Assembly: GCF_001507435.1 (NCBI RefSeq)
Contig: NZ_LMWH01000015.1
Coordinates: 62,001-126,000, forward strand
Direction: 5' to 3'
Length of the DNA: 64,000 bases
Source of the DNA: Streptomyces sp. NRRL F-5122
Lineage (GTDB): Bacteria > Actinomycetota > Actinomycetes > Streptomycetales > Streptomycetaceae
Part shown: positions 32,076-41,642 of the stretch, in pieces
How positions within the stretch are numbered: the first letter of the stretch is position 1
How the letters are laid out: each line of letters opens with the position of its first letter
The notes under the pieces: generated by a model
The model's input: only the letters and a program-made list of their open reading frames with translations
Told to the model about the DNA's origin: nothing
Database searches by the model: none
Program-made: the position numbers and the translations under genes

Positions 32076-34206
32076 GCAGTGCTCCCGTTCCGGCCGGCAG
32101 GACGCGGTCGGGCCGGATGGGCAGACTGCGGTGCCGGACGCCGGTGGCGTGCCACACCGCGTTCGCGATCGCGGCCGCCGCGCCCACGATGCCGATCTCA
32201 CCGATGCCCTTGATCCCGACCGGATCGTCCGGGTCCGGGTCGTCGATCCAGTCCGCCTCGATCCGCTGGACGTCGGCGTGCGTGGCGACGTGGTAGCCCG
32301 CGAGGTCGGCGCCGACGTGGCCGCCCGACGCCAGGTCCCTGACCGCCTCCTCGTGCAGGGCCATGGAGACGCCCCAGATCATTCCGCCGACGAACTGGCT
32401 CCGTGCCGTGAGGGGGTTGACGATGCGGCCCGCCGCGAAGACGCCGAGCATGCGGCGTACGCGCACCTCGCCGGTGGCGACGTCCACGGCGACCTCCGCG
32501 AACTGGGCTCCGAAGGAGTGCCGTTCCTTCTGGGCGAGGGCGCCGATGGCGGCGGTGGTGTCCGAGCGCACGGTGATCCCCTCCGGGGGGACCGCGGCGC
32601 CCAGGGCCAGCCTTTCCCGCAGTTCGCCGGCCGCGGCCGTGATGGCCCAGGCCCAGGAGCGGGTGCCCATCGAGCCTCCGGCGATCATCGCCGGTCCGAA
32701 GTCGCTGTCCCCGATCCGCACCCGGACGCGGTCCGTCGTCACCTCCAGTGCGTCGGCGGCCACGAGGGTGAGCGCCGTCCGTGCCCCGGTGCCGAGGTCC
32801 GCCGCGGCGATCCGCACCGTGAAGGTCCCGTCCGCCTCGGCCGTCACGACCGCCGTGGACGGTCCGGCCCCCGCCGGGAACGAGGCGGCCGCGGTGCCGG
32901 TGCCCAGCAGCCAGCGCCCCTCGCGGCGCAGACCTGGACGCGGATCCCGGTCCGCCCAGCCGAACCTGCGGGCACCCTCACGGAAGCAGGCGAGGAGATT
33001 GCGGCTGCTGAACGGCCGGCCCGACACGGGACCCCGTTCGGGCTCGTTGCGGGCCCGCAGCTCGATCGGGTCGATCCCGCACTTCTCGGCGAGTTCGTCG
33101 AGCGCCGCCTCCAGCGCGAAGGACCCCGGTGCCTCGCCCGGCGCGCGCATCCACGTCGGGGTCGGCACATCGAGCCGGACCACCCGGTTGGCCGTGTGGT
33201 GGGCGTCGGCGTCATACATCACCCGGGCGACGCCGGCGCTCGGCTCGACGAACTCGTGGACCGTGGAGGTGAGGTTCACCGAACGGTGGTCCAGGGCGCG
33301 CAGCCGCCCGTCGGCGTCCGCACCGAGCCTGATCCGCTGTGCCGTGGGGCTCCGGTAGCCCGCGAGTGCGAACATCTGGCGGCGGGTCAGTACGACGCGC
33401 ACCGGGCGCTGGAGCACGGTCGCGGCCATGACGGCGGCCACCTGGTGGGCGCGGACGCCCTTGCTCCCGAAGCCGCCACCGACATGCTCGGACCGCACCC
33501 GCACCGACTCCGGGTCGAGCGAGAAGAGCTTGGCGAGTCCGTCCGCGACCCATGTGCTGCCCTGATTGGAGTCGACGACCTCGAGCCGGCCGCCGTCCCA
33601 GCGGGCCGCCGCCGCATGGGGCTCCATAGGGCTGTGGTGTTCCTCAGGGGTGGTGTACTCCTCGTCCACGACGACGGCGGACGCGGCGAGTTCGGCCTCG
33701 AGATCACCCTTCTCCGTCACTGCAGGCATATGGCCGTCCAGGGCGTAGACGTCCGGGTGGCCACCGGAGAACGCCACGTCGTGCGGCTCCGACTCGTAGT
33801 GCACGACAAGCGCCTCGGCGGCCTCCCTGGCCTGTTCGGAGGTCTCGGCGACGACCAGCGCCACGGGCCAGCCCATGTGCGGCACCCGGTCGTGCTGGAA
33901 GACGACGGAGGTCGGCTCCGGGGGGACACCGAGCAGACCGATGTGGTCGCTGTCGACGCGGGGCGCGTTCTCGTGGTGCAGGACCGCGAGAACGCCCGGC
34001 ATCCCGAGCACGGGCGCGGTCTCCAGGGAGCGGATACGGCCTCGGGCGACCGAGGAGAGCACCAGCCAGCCGTGGGCGAGTTCGGCGAAGGGGATGTCAC
34101 CCGCGTAGCGGGCCGCTCCGGTGACCTTGTCGCGGCCCTCCACGCGCGTGTGGGCGGTGCCGACGGCCCGTTGCGCCGTCGGGGTCCTGGTCGTGGCGGT
34201 GGTCAT
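32068..34206 (-). CDS. paoC: Molybdopterin-binding catalytic subunit of aldehyde oxidoreductase (PaoC/XdhA-type)
   Basis: A 712-residue large subunit of the xanthine oxidase family. Landmarks are GAARYAGDIPF, SEHVGGGFGSKGVRAHQVA split as SEHVGGGFGSKG (Mo-cofactor contact), GGSMGTRSWAW, and a C-terminal GIKGIGEIGIVGAAAAIANA with the catalytic glutamate expected in KGIGEIG. It should hydroxylate aldehydes or N-heterocycles with water as oxygen source. The ATG at 34206 overlaps the FAD-subunit stop as ATGA. The subunit set and order match periplasmic aldehyde oxidoreductase PaoABC, although no Tat signal is present here. Confidence 0.85.
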   Translation of the reverse strand: MTTATTRTPTAQRAVGTAHTRVEGRDKVTGAARYAGDIPFAELAHGWLVLSSVARGRIRSLETAPVLGMPGVLAVLHHENAPRVDSDHIGLLGVPPEPTSVVFQHDRVPHMGWPVALVVAETSEQAREAAEALVVHYESEPHDVAFSGGHPDVYALDGHMPAVTEKGDLEAELAASAVVVDEEYTTPEEHHSPMEPHAAAARWDGGRLEVVDSNQGSTWVADGLAKLFSLDPESVRVRSEHVGGGFGSKGVRAHQVAAVMAATVLQRPVRVVLTRRQMFALAGYRSPTAQRIRLGADADGRLRALDHRSVNLTSTVHEFVEPSAGVARVMYDADAHHTANRVVRLDVPTPTWMRAPGEAPGSFALEAALDELAEKCGIDPIELRARNEPERGPVSGRPFSSRNLLACFREGARRFGWADRDPRPGLRREGRWLLGTGTAAASFPAGAGPSTAVVTAEADGTFTVRIAAADLGTGARTALTLVAADALEVTTDRVRVRIGDSDFGPAMIAGGSMGTRSWAWAITAAAGELRERLALGAAVPPEGITVRSDTTAAIGALAQKERHSFGAQFAEVAVDVATGEVRVRRMLGVFAAGRIVNPLTARSQFVGGMIWGVSMALHEEAVRDLASGGHVGADLAGYHVATHADVQRIEADWIDDPDPDDPVGIKGIGEIGIVGAAAAIANAVWHATGVRHRSLPIRPDRVLPAGTGALRA

Positions 34207-35191
34207 CGGGCCACCCCTTCGGCGAGTGCGGTCAGCTCGGACACCACGAGGTTGTGCATCAGGGTCACCTTGTATCCGTTGCGGGGCAGCGGCTTCGCCG
34301 CCGCCAGTTCGGCGTCCGCCGCCGCGGCGAAGGTCGTGGCGTCGGCGGGGGCCCCGACCAGCACCTCTTCGGCCGCCCGGGCCCGCCACGGCCGGGACGC
34401 GACCGCCCCGAAGGCCAGGCGCGCATCCCGTACGACGCCGTCCCGGACGTCGAGCGCGGCGGCGATCGAGCCGATGGCGAAGGCGTACGAGGCGCGTTCG
34501 CGTACCTTGCGGTAGCGCGAGCGGGCGGCGACAGGGGCGGCCGGCAGGGTGACGCCGGTGATCAGTGCTCCGGGCGGCAGGGCCGTCTCCAGGTGCGGAG
34601 TGTCGCCCACGGGCAGATAGAACTCCGCCAGCGGCAACTCGCCGGGCCCGTCGGCGCTTTCGTAGCTGACGGCGGCGTCGAAGGCCGTCAGTGCCACACC
34701 CATGTCCGAGGGGTGGACGGCCACACAGTGGCCGGAGGCGCCCAGGATCGCGTGGTTGTGGTGCTCACCCTCGACGGCGGGACAACCGCTGCCCGGGACA
34801 CGCTTGTTGCAGGGCTTGTTCACATCGGCGAAGTAGCCGCAGCGGGTGCGCTGGAGGAGGTTGCCGCCGACTGTGGCCATGTTGCGCAGCTGCCCCGAGG
34901 CGCCGGCCAGCACCGCCTGCGTCAACGCCGGGTAGCGTCGGCGGACTTCGGGATGGGCGGCCAGGTCGCTGTTGGTGACGGTCGCACCGATGCGCAGCCC
35001 GCCGCCCTCCGTCGATTCGATGCGGTCGAGGGGGAGTTCGCGGACGTCGATGAGCAGGGCTGGCCGCTCGACCCCGGTCTTCATCAGATCGACGAGGTTG
35101 GTGCCGCCGCCGAGGAACCGTGCGTGGGGCTCGGCGTCGAGCACAGCCACCGCCGTGGCCACGTCGGACACCCTCCGGTAACCGAACTCCC

Positions 35192-35195
<4 letters not shown>
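34203..35195 (-). CDS. paoB: FAD-binding subunit with extra [4Fe-4S] site (PaoB/YagS-like)
   Basis: A 330-residue protein of the molybdopterin dehydrogenase FAD-binding family: FLGGGTNLVDLMKTGV, TVGGNLLQRTRCGYF and a C-terminal CO-dehydrogenase flavoprotein domain. Four cysteines in RTRC, NKPC, GSGC and SGHCVAVHPSD match the PaoB insertion that holds an additional [4Fe-4S] cluster, a feature absent from ordinary xanthine dehydrogenases. It relays electrons between the 2Fe-2S subunit and an acceptor. The ATG at 35195 overlaps the preceding stop (ATGA). Confidence 0.85.
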
Positions 35196-35746
<551 letters not shown>

Positions 35747-35929
35747 GATCAGCCTTCTTTCGCGGATCCGGAAGAACGCCCGAGGGGAACGGTTCGGTAT
35801 GCAAACGAGTCGGAGACAAAGAGATGGCGCTGTACTGAGCGGGTTGACGGCAAGCACACGCGGCATCCGCGCAGGCGACGGCGGCGGGGGCCACCGGGAA
35901 ACCGCCTCGGCCGCTATGGTGGTCGTAAG

Positions 35930-35943
35930 CGGACAGCTGTCCG
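35930..35943. promoter_or_regulatory. TetR operator candidate 1 (palindrome CGGACAGCTGTCCG)
   Basis: A perfect 14-bp palindrome in the 270-bp gap between the paoA-like and tetR genes. The same sequence recurs at 35959-35972, centre to centre 29 bp, about three helical turns, as expected for two TetR dimers on one face. Confidence 0.7.
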
Positions 35944-35956
35944 ATACGGGAAACGT

Positions 35957-35974
35957 ACCGGACAGCTGTCCGGT
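35957..35974. promoter_or_regulatory. TetR operator candidate 2 (ACCGGACAGCTGTCCGGT)
   Basis: The second copy, a perfect 18-bp palindrome with the same 14-bp core, ends 42 bp before the tetR start. Occupancy would block tetR transcription and probably the divergent oxidoreductase operon, giving autoregulation plus substrate-induced release. Confidence 0.7.
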
Positions 35975-36016
35975 TAGCAAGGTGGGGTTCCGGCCACGGC
36001 CCCGCGAGGAGGACGA

Positions 36017-36598
36017 GTGGAGCGGAAGAAGGGCACGTCCCCTCTGCGCTCGGATGCGGAACGCAACCGGCGGCGGATCCTCGAAGTGGCGCTGGCCGAA
36101 CTGACACGGTCCGCGGACGTCCCGCTGAGTGTGATCGCCAAGAAGGCGGGGGTCGGGCAGGGCACCTTTTACCGCAACTTCCCCAGTCGTGAGGCACTCG
36201 TGCTCGAGATCTACCGCTTCGAGATGCAGCAGCTCGTCGACAGCGCCGCCGAGCTGCTGGAGACCCGGGAACCGGACCGGGCCCTGCGGGAGTGGATGGA
36301 CCGCTTCGCCCGGTTCGCCATGGCCAAGGCCGGTCTGGCGGATGCGATCCGGCAGGCCACCAGCGGCCCCGATCAGCCGGCGAAGCCGGGCTACGCCCCG
36401 GTGACGGATGCGGCCGAACTCCTCCTTCGTGCCAACGAGGAGGCTGGCACCATCCGCCCGGGAGCGACCTCGGACGACCTCCTGCTCGCCATCGCCGGTC
36501 TCTGGCAGATCGATCCCCGGGGGGACTGGCAGCCGCGTGTCGCCCGGCTGCTGGACTTCGTCATGGACGGCCTGCGGGTGGGGGCACCCGGACGGTGA
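36017..36598 (+). CDS. TetR-family transcriptional regulator
   Basis: A 193-residue protein. The N-terminal HTH covers NRRRILEVALAELTRSADV, then LSVIAKKAGVGQGTFYRNF, the canonical TetR_N recognition helix. The C-terminal domain (~75-190) has the layout of the SbtR/TetR_C group. The GTG at 36017 is four bases behind GAGGAGGAC. It is divergent from the PaoABCD-like operon, with two identical palindromes between them, so it is most likely that operon's repressor, with an aldehyde or similar substrate as inducer. Confidence 0.85.
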   Translation: MERKKGTSPLRSDAERNRRRILEVALAELTRSADVPLSVIAKKAGVGQGTFYRNFPSREALVLEIYRFEMQQLVDSAAELLETREPDRALREWMDRFARFAMAKAGLADAIRQATSGPDQPAKPGYAPVTDAAELLLRANEEAGTIRPGATSDDLLLAIAGLWQIDPRGDWQPRVARLLDFVMDGLRVGAPGR

Positions 36599-36663
36599 GC
36601 TCCGTCTCCGCGTGGCGGCACGACCACCGCAGGGTCAGGCACTTGCGGGCGGGCCCCTCGCCG

Positions 36664-36852
36664 CTATCGCCTGTGGGCCCTGTAGTGCTTCATCAACGCG
36701 GTGATCCGTGACCGGTCCGCCCGCCCGTTGAGCTCGGTGAGGAGATCGTCGGGGCACAGCTCGTACAGGTCGCCCCACCATCGACGCCCCCTGTTGTCCC
36801 AGATCCGGTAACCACCGGGCACGCCCCTGGCGACGTAGCGTCTCCTGCTCAC
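36664..36852 (-). CDS. Small basic hypothetical protein
   Basis: A 62-residue, arginine-rich protein. GTG 36852 follows AGAGGGGGACC. The core RGVPGGYRIWDNRGRRWWGDLYELCPDD is cited here as GGYRIWDNRGRRWWGDLYE; it is followed by a basic helix DRSRITALMKHYRAHRR. The pattern resembles short streptomycete proteins of unknown function. It may bind nucleic acid given its charge, but that is speculation. It is convergent with tetR. Confidence 0.55.
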   Translation of the reverse strand: MSRRRYVARGVPGGYRIWDNRGRRWWGDLYELCPDDLLTELNGRADRSRITALMKHYRAHRR

Positions 36853-37145
36853 GGTCCCCCTCTCCCGGCACCCGTGTCCTGCCGTGGTCCGACCGGGTGA
36901 TGGGCGGCGGCCCACCGGGTGAATATGGCGCTTCGGCCGGGCCCAGCGCCATACGGATTCGGCGTCCAGGGGCCCGAGGGTGTCGAGCCGCCGCCGGCAT
37001 CGGCCGAGAGCGTACCGACGCCGTCCGGCGCAGTGCTGGAACGACAAGGGGGAGGGTCGTTGCTCCGCTCGACGCGGGCGTCCATGAGCGGGCCCGCACC
37101 CGGCCTCGATGCCCTCGGCCCCGCGCGGCGGGTCCCGACGCGCCG

Positions 37146-37901
37146 TCAGGCGCCCATGCCGTGCTCGGCGAGCGGGCCCACCGACAGGCCTGCTCCCCGG
37201 CAGGCGGCGACGATTCCGGGGAGCGCTCCGAGCGCGGCGTGCCAGCACCCGGCCGCCGAGGTGCGGTCGGAGTCGTGCAGCAGGAGCGTGCCCCCTCCAC
37301 GCAGTTCGGACTCGATCGTCGTGCGTACGGACGTGGCCGTCGCGTCGGTGGTCCAGTCCCTGCCCCAGGCGGACCACAGCACCGTCGTCAGTCCGGACCT
37401 GCGGGCGGCGGCCCAACGGCCGGAGGTGAGGATCCCGTACGGCGGCCGGTACCACCGGGGGCGGCTGCCCGCGATGTCGGTCACCGCCCGCACCGTGCGG
37501 GTCAGTTCCGCGGCGTCACGTACGGGGGAGGGCAGCCAGGGCCGATCGTGGGCCCAACCGTGAACGGCGAGTTCGTGCCCCCGTCCGACGATTTCGCGGG
37601 TCAGCGCCGGGTGACGGACGACGCTCTCGCCCAGTACGAAGAACGTGGCCCGCACGCCGAGTCCGTCCAGTGCGTCGAGGAAGTGCGGAGTGGACGCCGG
37701 ATCGGGGCCGTCGTCGAAGGTGAGGGCGACATGGTCGGCTCGGCCCGTGCCGGCGAGCCGGGGGAGGAGGCGGCGCCGCAGACCTGGCAGCCAGGTGACG
37801 GCCGGGCCGATGTGCGCGGCCGTCATCGCGGCGAGCGGCACCAGAGCGATCGCGGCTCTCCCCGGGGTGACGTGGCCTGGCTGAACGGGCATCTGCCGCA
37901 T
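37146..37901 (-). CDS. Polysaccharide deacetylase (NodB-homology, CE4)
   Basis: A 251-residue protein. Residues ~15-40 form a hydrophobic signal/anchor, then the NodB domain: HVALTFDDGPDP (motif 1), ELAVHGWAHDRPW (metal histidines in HGWAH), RPPYG (motif 3) and LLLHDSD (motif 5). It should remove N-acetyl or other acyl groups from an extracellular or membrane-bound glycan or lipid-linked sugar. ATG 37901. The upstream DMT and SDR genes lie 36 and 6 bp apart, so the three form one leftward operon beside a divergent glycosyltransferase. Confidence 0.85.
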   Translation of the reverse strand: MRQMPVQPGHVTPGRAAIALVPLAAMTAAHIGPAVTWLPGLRRRLLPRLAGTGRADHVALTFDDGPDPASTPHFLDALDGLGVRATFFVLGESVVRHPALTREIVGRGHELAVHGWAHDRPWLPSPVRDAAELTRTVRAVTDIAGSRPRWYRPPYGILTSGRWAAARRSGLTTVLWSAWGRDWTTDATATSVRTTIESELRGGGTLLLHDSDRTSAAGCWHAALGALPGIVAACRGAGLSVGPLAEHGMGA

Positions 37902-37937
37902 CCTCCTCCTGGGCGTCGTGGGCCTCGGACCGTCGCG

Positions 37938-38864
37938 TCACGACCTCTGCGGGGCCGGCTTCTGGGTACCGGGATCGGTTCCGTTGTGTCCCCCGGGAGC
38001 GGTGTCCCACGCGCCGCTGACCGACGGAGCGCTCGCCAGCCCGATGCTTCCGGCCCCGATGAGCGCGATGCCGATCACCTCGGGAAGGACGCGTACCCCG
38101 AGGGCGATCTGCTCGTCGAACAGCGCCCACCCCAGTGCCACGCTGGTCAGCGCGTCGCCCAGCGTGAGAGCGGGCTGGGACGCCGTCAGGGTGCCGGCGC
38201 GCAGCGCGCTCTGCAGCAGGAGGAAGGCCACCGTCCCGGTGCCGGCGGTGGCATACGGCGGCCACTGGGCCAGAACGGAGCCCGGATCCTGGGCGAGCCG
38301 TCCCATGACCTCCTTGAGGAGGGCCGCGGTGGCGGCGAAGGACACGGCGGACGACAGCCCGAGCAGCGCCGCGCGGGGCGCGCCCTTGACGGGCCGGGCC
38401 GCGACGACGAGCAGTGCGGCGAGGCCCAGGACCGCCCCTCCCGCCATCAGCCAGCGCTCCGCTGGGGCCGTGGACCGGCCGGCCGAGGGCTGTGCGGCGC
38501 CCAGGAAGACGGCCAGACCGATCGCGAGGGCCGCGAACGCCAGCCATGTGCGGCCGTTCGGGCGGCGCCGGAAGACCAGGCTGCCGACGGCCAGTGTGAA
38601 CAGCAGTTCGGTGGCCAGCAGTGGCTGGACGACGGACAGGCTGCCGACGGCCAGCGCGAACGCCTGCAGGACGGTGGAGAGGGCGAGCAGACCGGCACCC
38701 GCCAGCCAGTGCGGTCGGCGCAGCACCCGCGCCAGCCACCGCACCGCCTGGCGCACCCCTGAGCCGCCCTCGGGCTCCTCCGTCGCCGCCCTGCGCTGCA
38801 GGACGGAGGCCGACGCGTTGGAGAGAGCCGCCAGCAGGGCGAGCAGCACGGTCAGATAGCTCAC
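37938..38864 (-). CDS. DMT-family (EamA-like) integral membrane protein
   Basis: A 308-residue membrane protein with about nine to ten helices, paralogous to 22627-23496. Both share an N-terminal QRRAA/QRKAA element, a GSLSVVQPLLATELLF-like segment and SQPALTLGDALTSVALGWALFDE. It may flip or transport a small metabolite or lipid-linked sugar. GTG 38864 lies 6 bp after the SDR stop, implying coupling. The C-terminal ~35 residues are hydrophilic and disordered. Confidence 0.75.
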   Translation of the reverse strand: MSYLTVLLALLAALSNASASVLQRRAATEEPEGGSGVRQAVRWLARVLRRPHWLAGAGLLALSTVLQAFALAVGSLSVVQPLLATELLFTLAVGSLVFRRRPNGRTWLAFAALAIGLAVFLGAAQPSAGRSTAPAERWLMAGGAVLGLAALLVVAARPVKGAPRAALLGLSSAVSFAATAALLKEVMGRLAQDPGSVLAQWPPYATAGTGTVAFLLLQSALRAGTLTASQPALTLGDALTSVALGWALFDEQIALGVRVLPEVIGIALIGAGSIGLASAPSVSGAWDTAPGGHNGTDPGTQKPAPQRS

Positions 38865-38870
38865 CCGGAC

Positions 38871-39707
38871 TCATCCGAACCGTGAGGCCAGCCGTCGGTA
38901 GACCGAGGGAGCGACACCGCGGACCCGGGCGGGAAGGCCCAGCCAGCCGGGTACGAAGATCTCGTCCCGGCCCCGGGAGACGGCGCGCCAGACGGCGTCC
39001 GCCACGCGCTCGGGCGGTACCGGCTTGGGCCGGGACCGCAGGTAGGGCACACCGCGGCGTTCGAAGAACGGGGTGTCCACCACACCGGGCACCACATGGC
39101 TCACCCCCACACCCGTGCCCCGCAGTTCGTACCGCAGGGCGTCGGCGAACGTGCCGAGCGCCGCCTTGGCCGCGGAGTAGACGGCCTCTCTGCGCACCCC
39201 GACGGTTCCGGCGAAGGAACCGATGATGACCACGCGCCCGGAGCCCGCCTCGACCATATGGGGGACCAGATGCCGTATCAGATGCATCGTGGCGAGCAGG
39301 TCGACGTCGATCAGCTCGTCGATGGCGGAGGTCGGCATGGTGCGGAAGTCGCCCGCCCAGCCGATGCCGGCGCAGGCCACCAGCACATCGACCCGGCCGA
39401 GGCGGTCGAGGGCGAATTCGGCCAGTTTCCGATGTGCGCCCGGCTGGGTGTGATCGGTGGGAAAAGCAGTGGCGGACGCCTCTGCGGCCACACGGGTGAG
39501 CCGGGCCGGGTCGCGCCCGTTCAGCACCAGACGCCAGCCGCCCTCGGCGGCCAGCCGATGGACGACGGCGGCACCGATGCCGGAGGAGGCGCCGGTCACG
39601 AGCGCGGTGCCCTGCTGAAGCGCCGGAACGCCTCGGGGCTTGCAGGCGGGCGTATTTCCCGCGGGCAGTGCGGGGCCGGATCGGACACGGGACGGAGCAT
39701 GTGACAT
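38871..39707 (-). CDS. Short-chain dehydrogenase/reductase
   Basis: A 278-residue classical SDR. The cofactor motif is TGASSGIG (~residues 38-45), NAG-equivalent ACAGIG (~105), active-site Ser in VVIIGSFAGTVG and YSAAK as the Tyr-Lys pair. The LNGRDPARL arginine favours NADP. The first ~30 residues are a polar extension. ATG 39707 follows GAGGTCAGCCGCC. First gene of the leftward SDR-DMT-deacetylase operon; a role in modifying an envelope lipid or sugar is inferred from neighbours. Confidence 0.85.
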   Translation of the reverse strand: MSHAPSRVRSGPALPAGNTPACKPRGVPALQQGTALVTGASSGIGAAVVHRLAAEGGWRLVLNGRDPARLTRVAAEASATAFPTDHTQPGAHRKLAEFALDRLGRVDVLVACAGIGWAGDFRTMPTSAIDELIDVDLLATMHLIRHLVPHMVEAGSGRVVIIGSFAGTVGVRREAVYSAAKAALGTFADALRYELRGTGVGVSHVVPGVVDTPFFERRGVPYLRSRPKPVPPERVADAVWRAVSRGRDEIFVPGWLGLPARVRGVAPSVYRRLASRFG

Positions 39708-39932
39708 GGCGGCTGACCTCAGCTGCGACGACGAACACCGAAGTGACGGGCGGAAGGTGGCTGCTCCCGGGTTCGAGGGAAGAAGCGGACGTACTGCGGT
39801 GATCACGCCTGGAATGCTCCGGAACGCTGGAGCGGGTGGATGGTTTGCGACAGCGTGGCAGGGGACATTGGCTACCAATGTGTGCATTTTCCCCTGCGTC
39901 GCGACGACAGGCGACGCGAGCGGCCGCCGGTC

Positions 39933-41069
39933 ATGACTGAAGCCGTGCACCCCGGCGCGCGAGCGGGACACCAGTCGCGGCGCGTCCTGATCGTCAGCGC
40001 GAGCATGGGAGCGGGGCACGACACGGTCGCTCGGGAACTGGCCCGCCGTGCGCGGGACCGTGGTCACGAGGCGCACATCGTGGATGTCCTCGGCCTGCTG
40101 CCGTACGGCCTGGGCTCCGGTCTACGGGTGGGCTACCGGTCGTCCGTACGGCACTTCCCCTGGGCGTACGGGGCCGTGTACCGGGTGCTGCTGCGCCGCG
40201 GGGCCGGGTGCCGCCCCAGCGGCGTCCCGTTGGCCCGCCTCGCCGGAGCCCGGCTGGCGGAACTCGCGGCACGCACCCGGGCGGACGTGGTGGTGCCCGT
40301 CTTCCATCTCGGCGCCCAGTTGACCGGCCACCTCCGGTCCCGGGGACGGCTTCGGGTACCGAGCGTGGTCTTCCTGATCGACTTCGCCGTGCACCGGCAG
40401 TGGCTCCATCCCGGCAACGACCGGTACCTCTGCCTCACGGACCAGGCCGCCGCCGAGGTGCGCCAGGACATCCACAAGCCCGCCGAGGCCATCGGACCGA
40501 TGGTGGCGCCGGAATTCTTCATGCCGGGGCGCACGACGGCGCTCTGGACCCAGCGCTTCGACCGGTACGCGCCCGGACGCCCGCCGGTACTGCTCTCAGC
40601 AGGCGCCTGGGGGACCGGCACGCGCCTTTCCGCGACCGCCCGGCTGCTGGCCGGAAACGGCTTTCTCCCGGTCGTCCTGTGTGGCCGGAACGAACGGCTC
40701 CGGGCCGGCCTGGCGGCGGTTCCGGGCGTTCTGGCGCTGGGCTGGGTCGCCGACATGACCGGACTGATGCACGCGTCCGACGCACTGGTCGACAACGCGG
40801 CCGGCCAGACAGCCGTACAGGCCCTCGCCGCGGGACTTCCCGTAGTGGGCTACCGGCCGTTGCCCGGCCATGGCGCGGAAGGGGTGCACCGGATGGCCGC
40901 GCTCGGTGTCTCGGACCTCGCCGCCGACGAGACCGGTCTGCTCGCCTCGCTCGGCCGGCTCGTGCCCGGAGGCCCCGTGCGGGAGCGCCACGTGGCACAA
41001 GCCCGTTCGCTCTTCCGGGGCGACGTTCTGGCGCGGCTGGAGGAGTTCCTGGGTGTGGCCGTGGGGTGA
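39933..41069 (+). CDS. GT28 glycosyltransferase (MGDG synthase / diacylglycerol glucosyltransferase-like)
   Basis: A 378-residue protein with the MGDG-synthase N-terminal pattern SASMGAGHDTVARELARRA and a GT28 C-terminal nucleotide-sugar site (LGWVADMTGLMHASDALVD and AGQTAVQALAAGLPVVGY). It resembles processive diacylglycerol glycosyltransferases and MurG. Acceptor and sugar are unknown; a glycolipid is likely. ATG 39933 is used over an upstream in-frame ATG that lacks domain homology. It is divergent from the SDR-DMT-deacetylase operon with a 225-bp spacer. Confidence 0.82.
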   Translation: MTEAVHPGARAGHQSRRVLIVSASMGAGHDTVARELARRARDRGHEAHIVDVLGLLPYGLGSGLRVGYRSSVRHFPWAYGAVYRVLLRRGAGCRPSGVPLARLAGARLAELAARTRADVVVPVFHLGAQLTGHLRSRGRLRVPSVVFLIDFAVHRQWLHPGNDRYLCLTDQAAAEVRQDIHKPAEAIGPMVAPEFFMPGRTTALWTQRFDRYAPGRPPVLLSAGAWGTGTRLSATARLLAGNGFLPVVLCGRNERLRAGLAAVPGVLALGWVADMTGLMHASDALVDNAAGQTAVQALAAGLPVVGYRPLPGHGAEGVHRMAALGVSDLAADETGLLASLGRLVPGGPVRERHVAQARSLFRGDVLARLEEFLGVAVG

Positions 41070-41121
41070 GCTTCCGGCGCCGGTGTGGCGCCGTTCGTCA
41101 CCTGCCCGGTGACCGGCGAAT

Positions 41122-41168
41122 GCGTGCCGTACCCGTGGACCCACGTGGGTCACCCGGGTGCGGCACGC
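41122..41168. terminator. Long bidirectional terminator hairpin
   Basis: The arms at 41122-41135 (GCGTGCCGTACCCG) and 41155-41168 (CGGGTGCGGCACGC) pair over 14 positions with one G-T wobble. The loop contains a second palindrome, GACCCACGTGGGTC (41138-41151). It lies between the convergent glycosyltransferase and SPW genes. Confidence 0.7.
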
Positions 41169-41177
41169 TGTTCGCCG

Positions 41178-41642
41178 CTACGTGGTGTTGGGTGTGTGAT
41201 GACGGCGACGGTTCATACCGACGGTCAGACCCATTGCGGCGAGACCCAGCAGGGCCGTGACCGCACCCACTACGCAGTTGTTCCAGATGATGCCGGTCCC
41301 CGCGCCGTGTGCCGCAGTGACCACCCAGGGGGAGATCAGAAGCCACACGCCGAGAGGTACGACCACCCACGCCAGCCGGAACATCCGTTCGGGTGCCAGC
41401 GTGAGCCCCAGCCCGATCATGGCGATCGCTATGCCGATGATCAGGTTGTTGATGGTGAGATTGCGCTCCGAATTCGAGAAGTGCACGACCCAGGGTGAGA
41501 TCGCGGCATAGGCACCGGCCATGAGGATGAGTCCTTCGATGGCGATCGCCGAGCCGCTCGAGGCTGTGCGTTCGAGCCGTTCCCGCATCTCCGCGAGTTC
41601 GGGATGCGTGCCCATTCCACTGGGCTGCCGCGCGTACGACAT
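41178..41642 (-). CDS. SPW-repeat integral membrane protein
   Basis: A 154-residue protein with a cytosolic N-terminus and four transmembrane helices. Two SPW repeats are visible, YAAISPWVVHF (residues ~45-55) and WLLISPWVVTA (~100-110). SPW proteins are widespread in actinobacteria with no known biochemical function. ATG 41642 follows GGAGAGGAGCCGACTGCG. The upstream sequence to 41720 is unusually AT-rich and probably contains a strong promoter. Confidence 0.85.
   Translation of the reverse strand: MSYARQPSGMGTHPELAEMRERLERTASSGSAIAIEGLILMAGAYAAISPWVVHFSNSERNLTINNLIIGIAIAMIGLGLTLAPERMFRLAWVVVPLGVWLLISPWVVTAAHGAGTGIIWNNCVVGAVTALLGLAAMGLTVGMNRRRHHTPNTT

Noticed and set aside
39760..39800. GGGTTCGAGGG resembling a tRNA T-arm
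   Set aside because: No anticodon or acceptor arm can be formed around it; it lies in the divergent promoter region of the SDR and glycosyltransferase genes.
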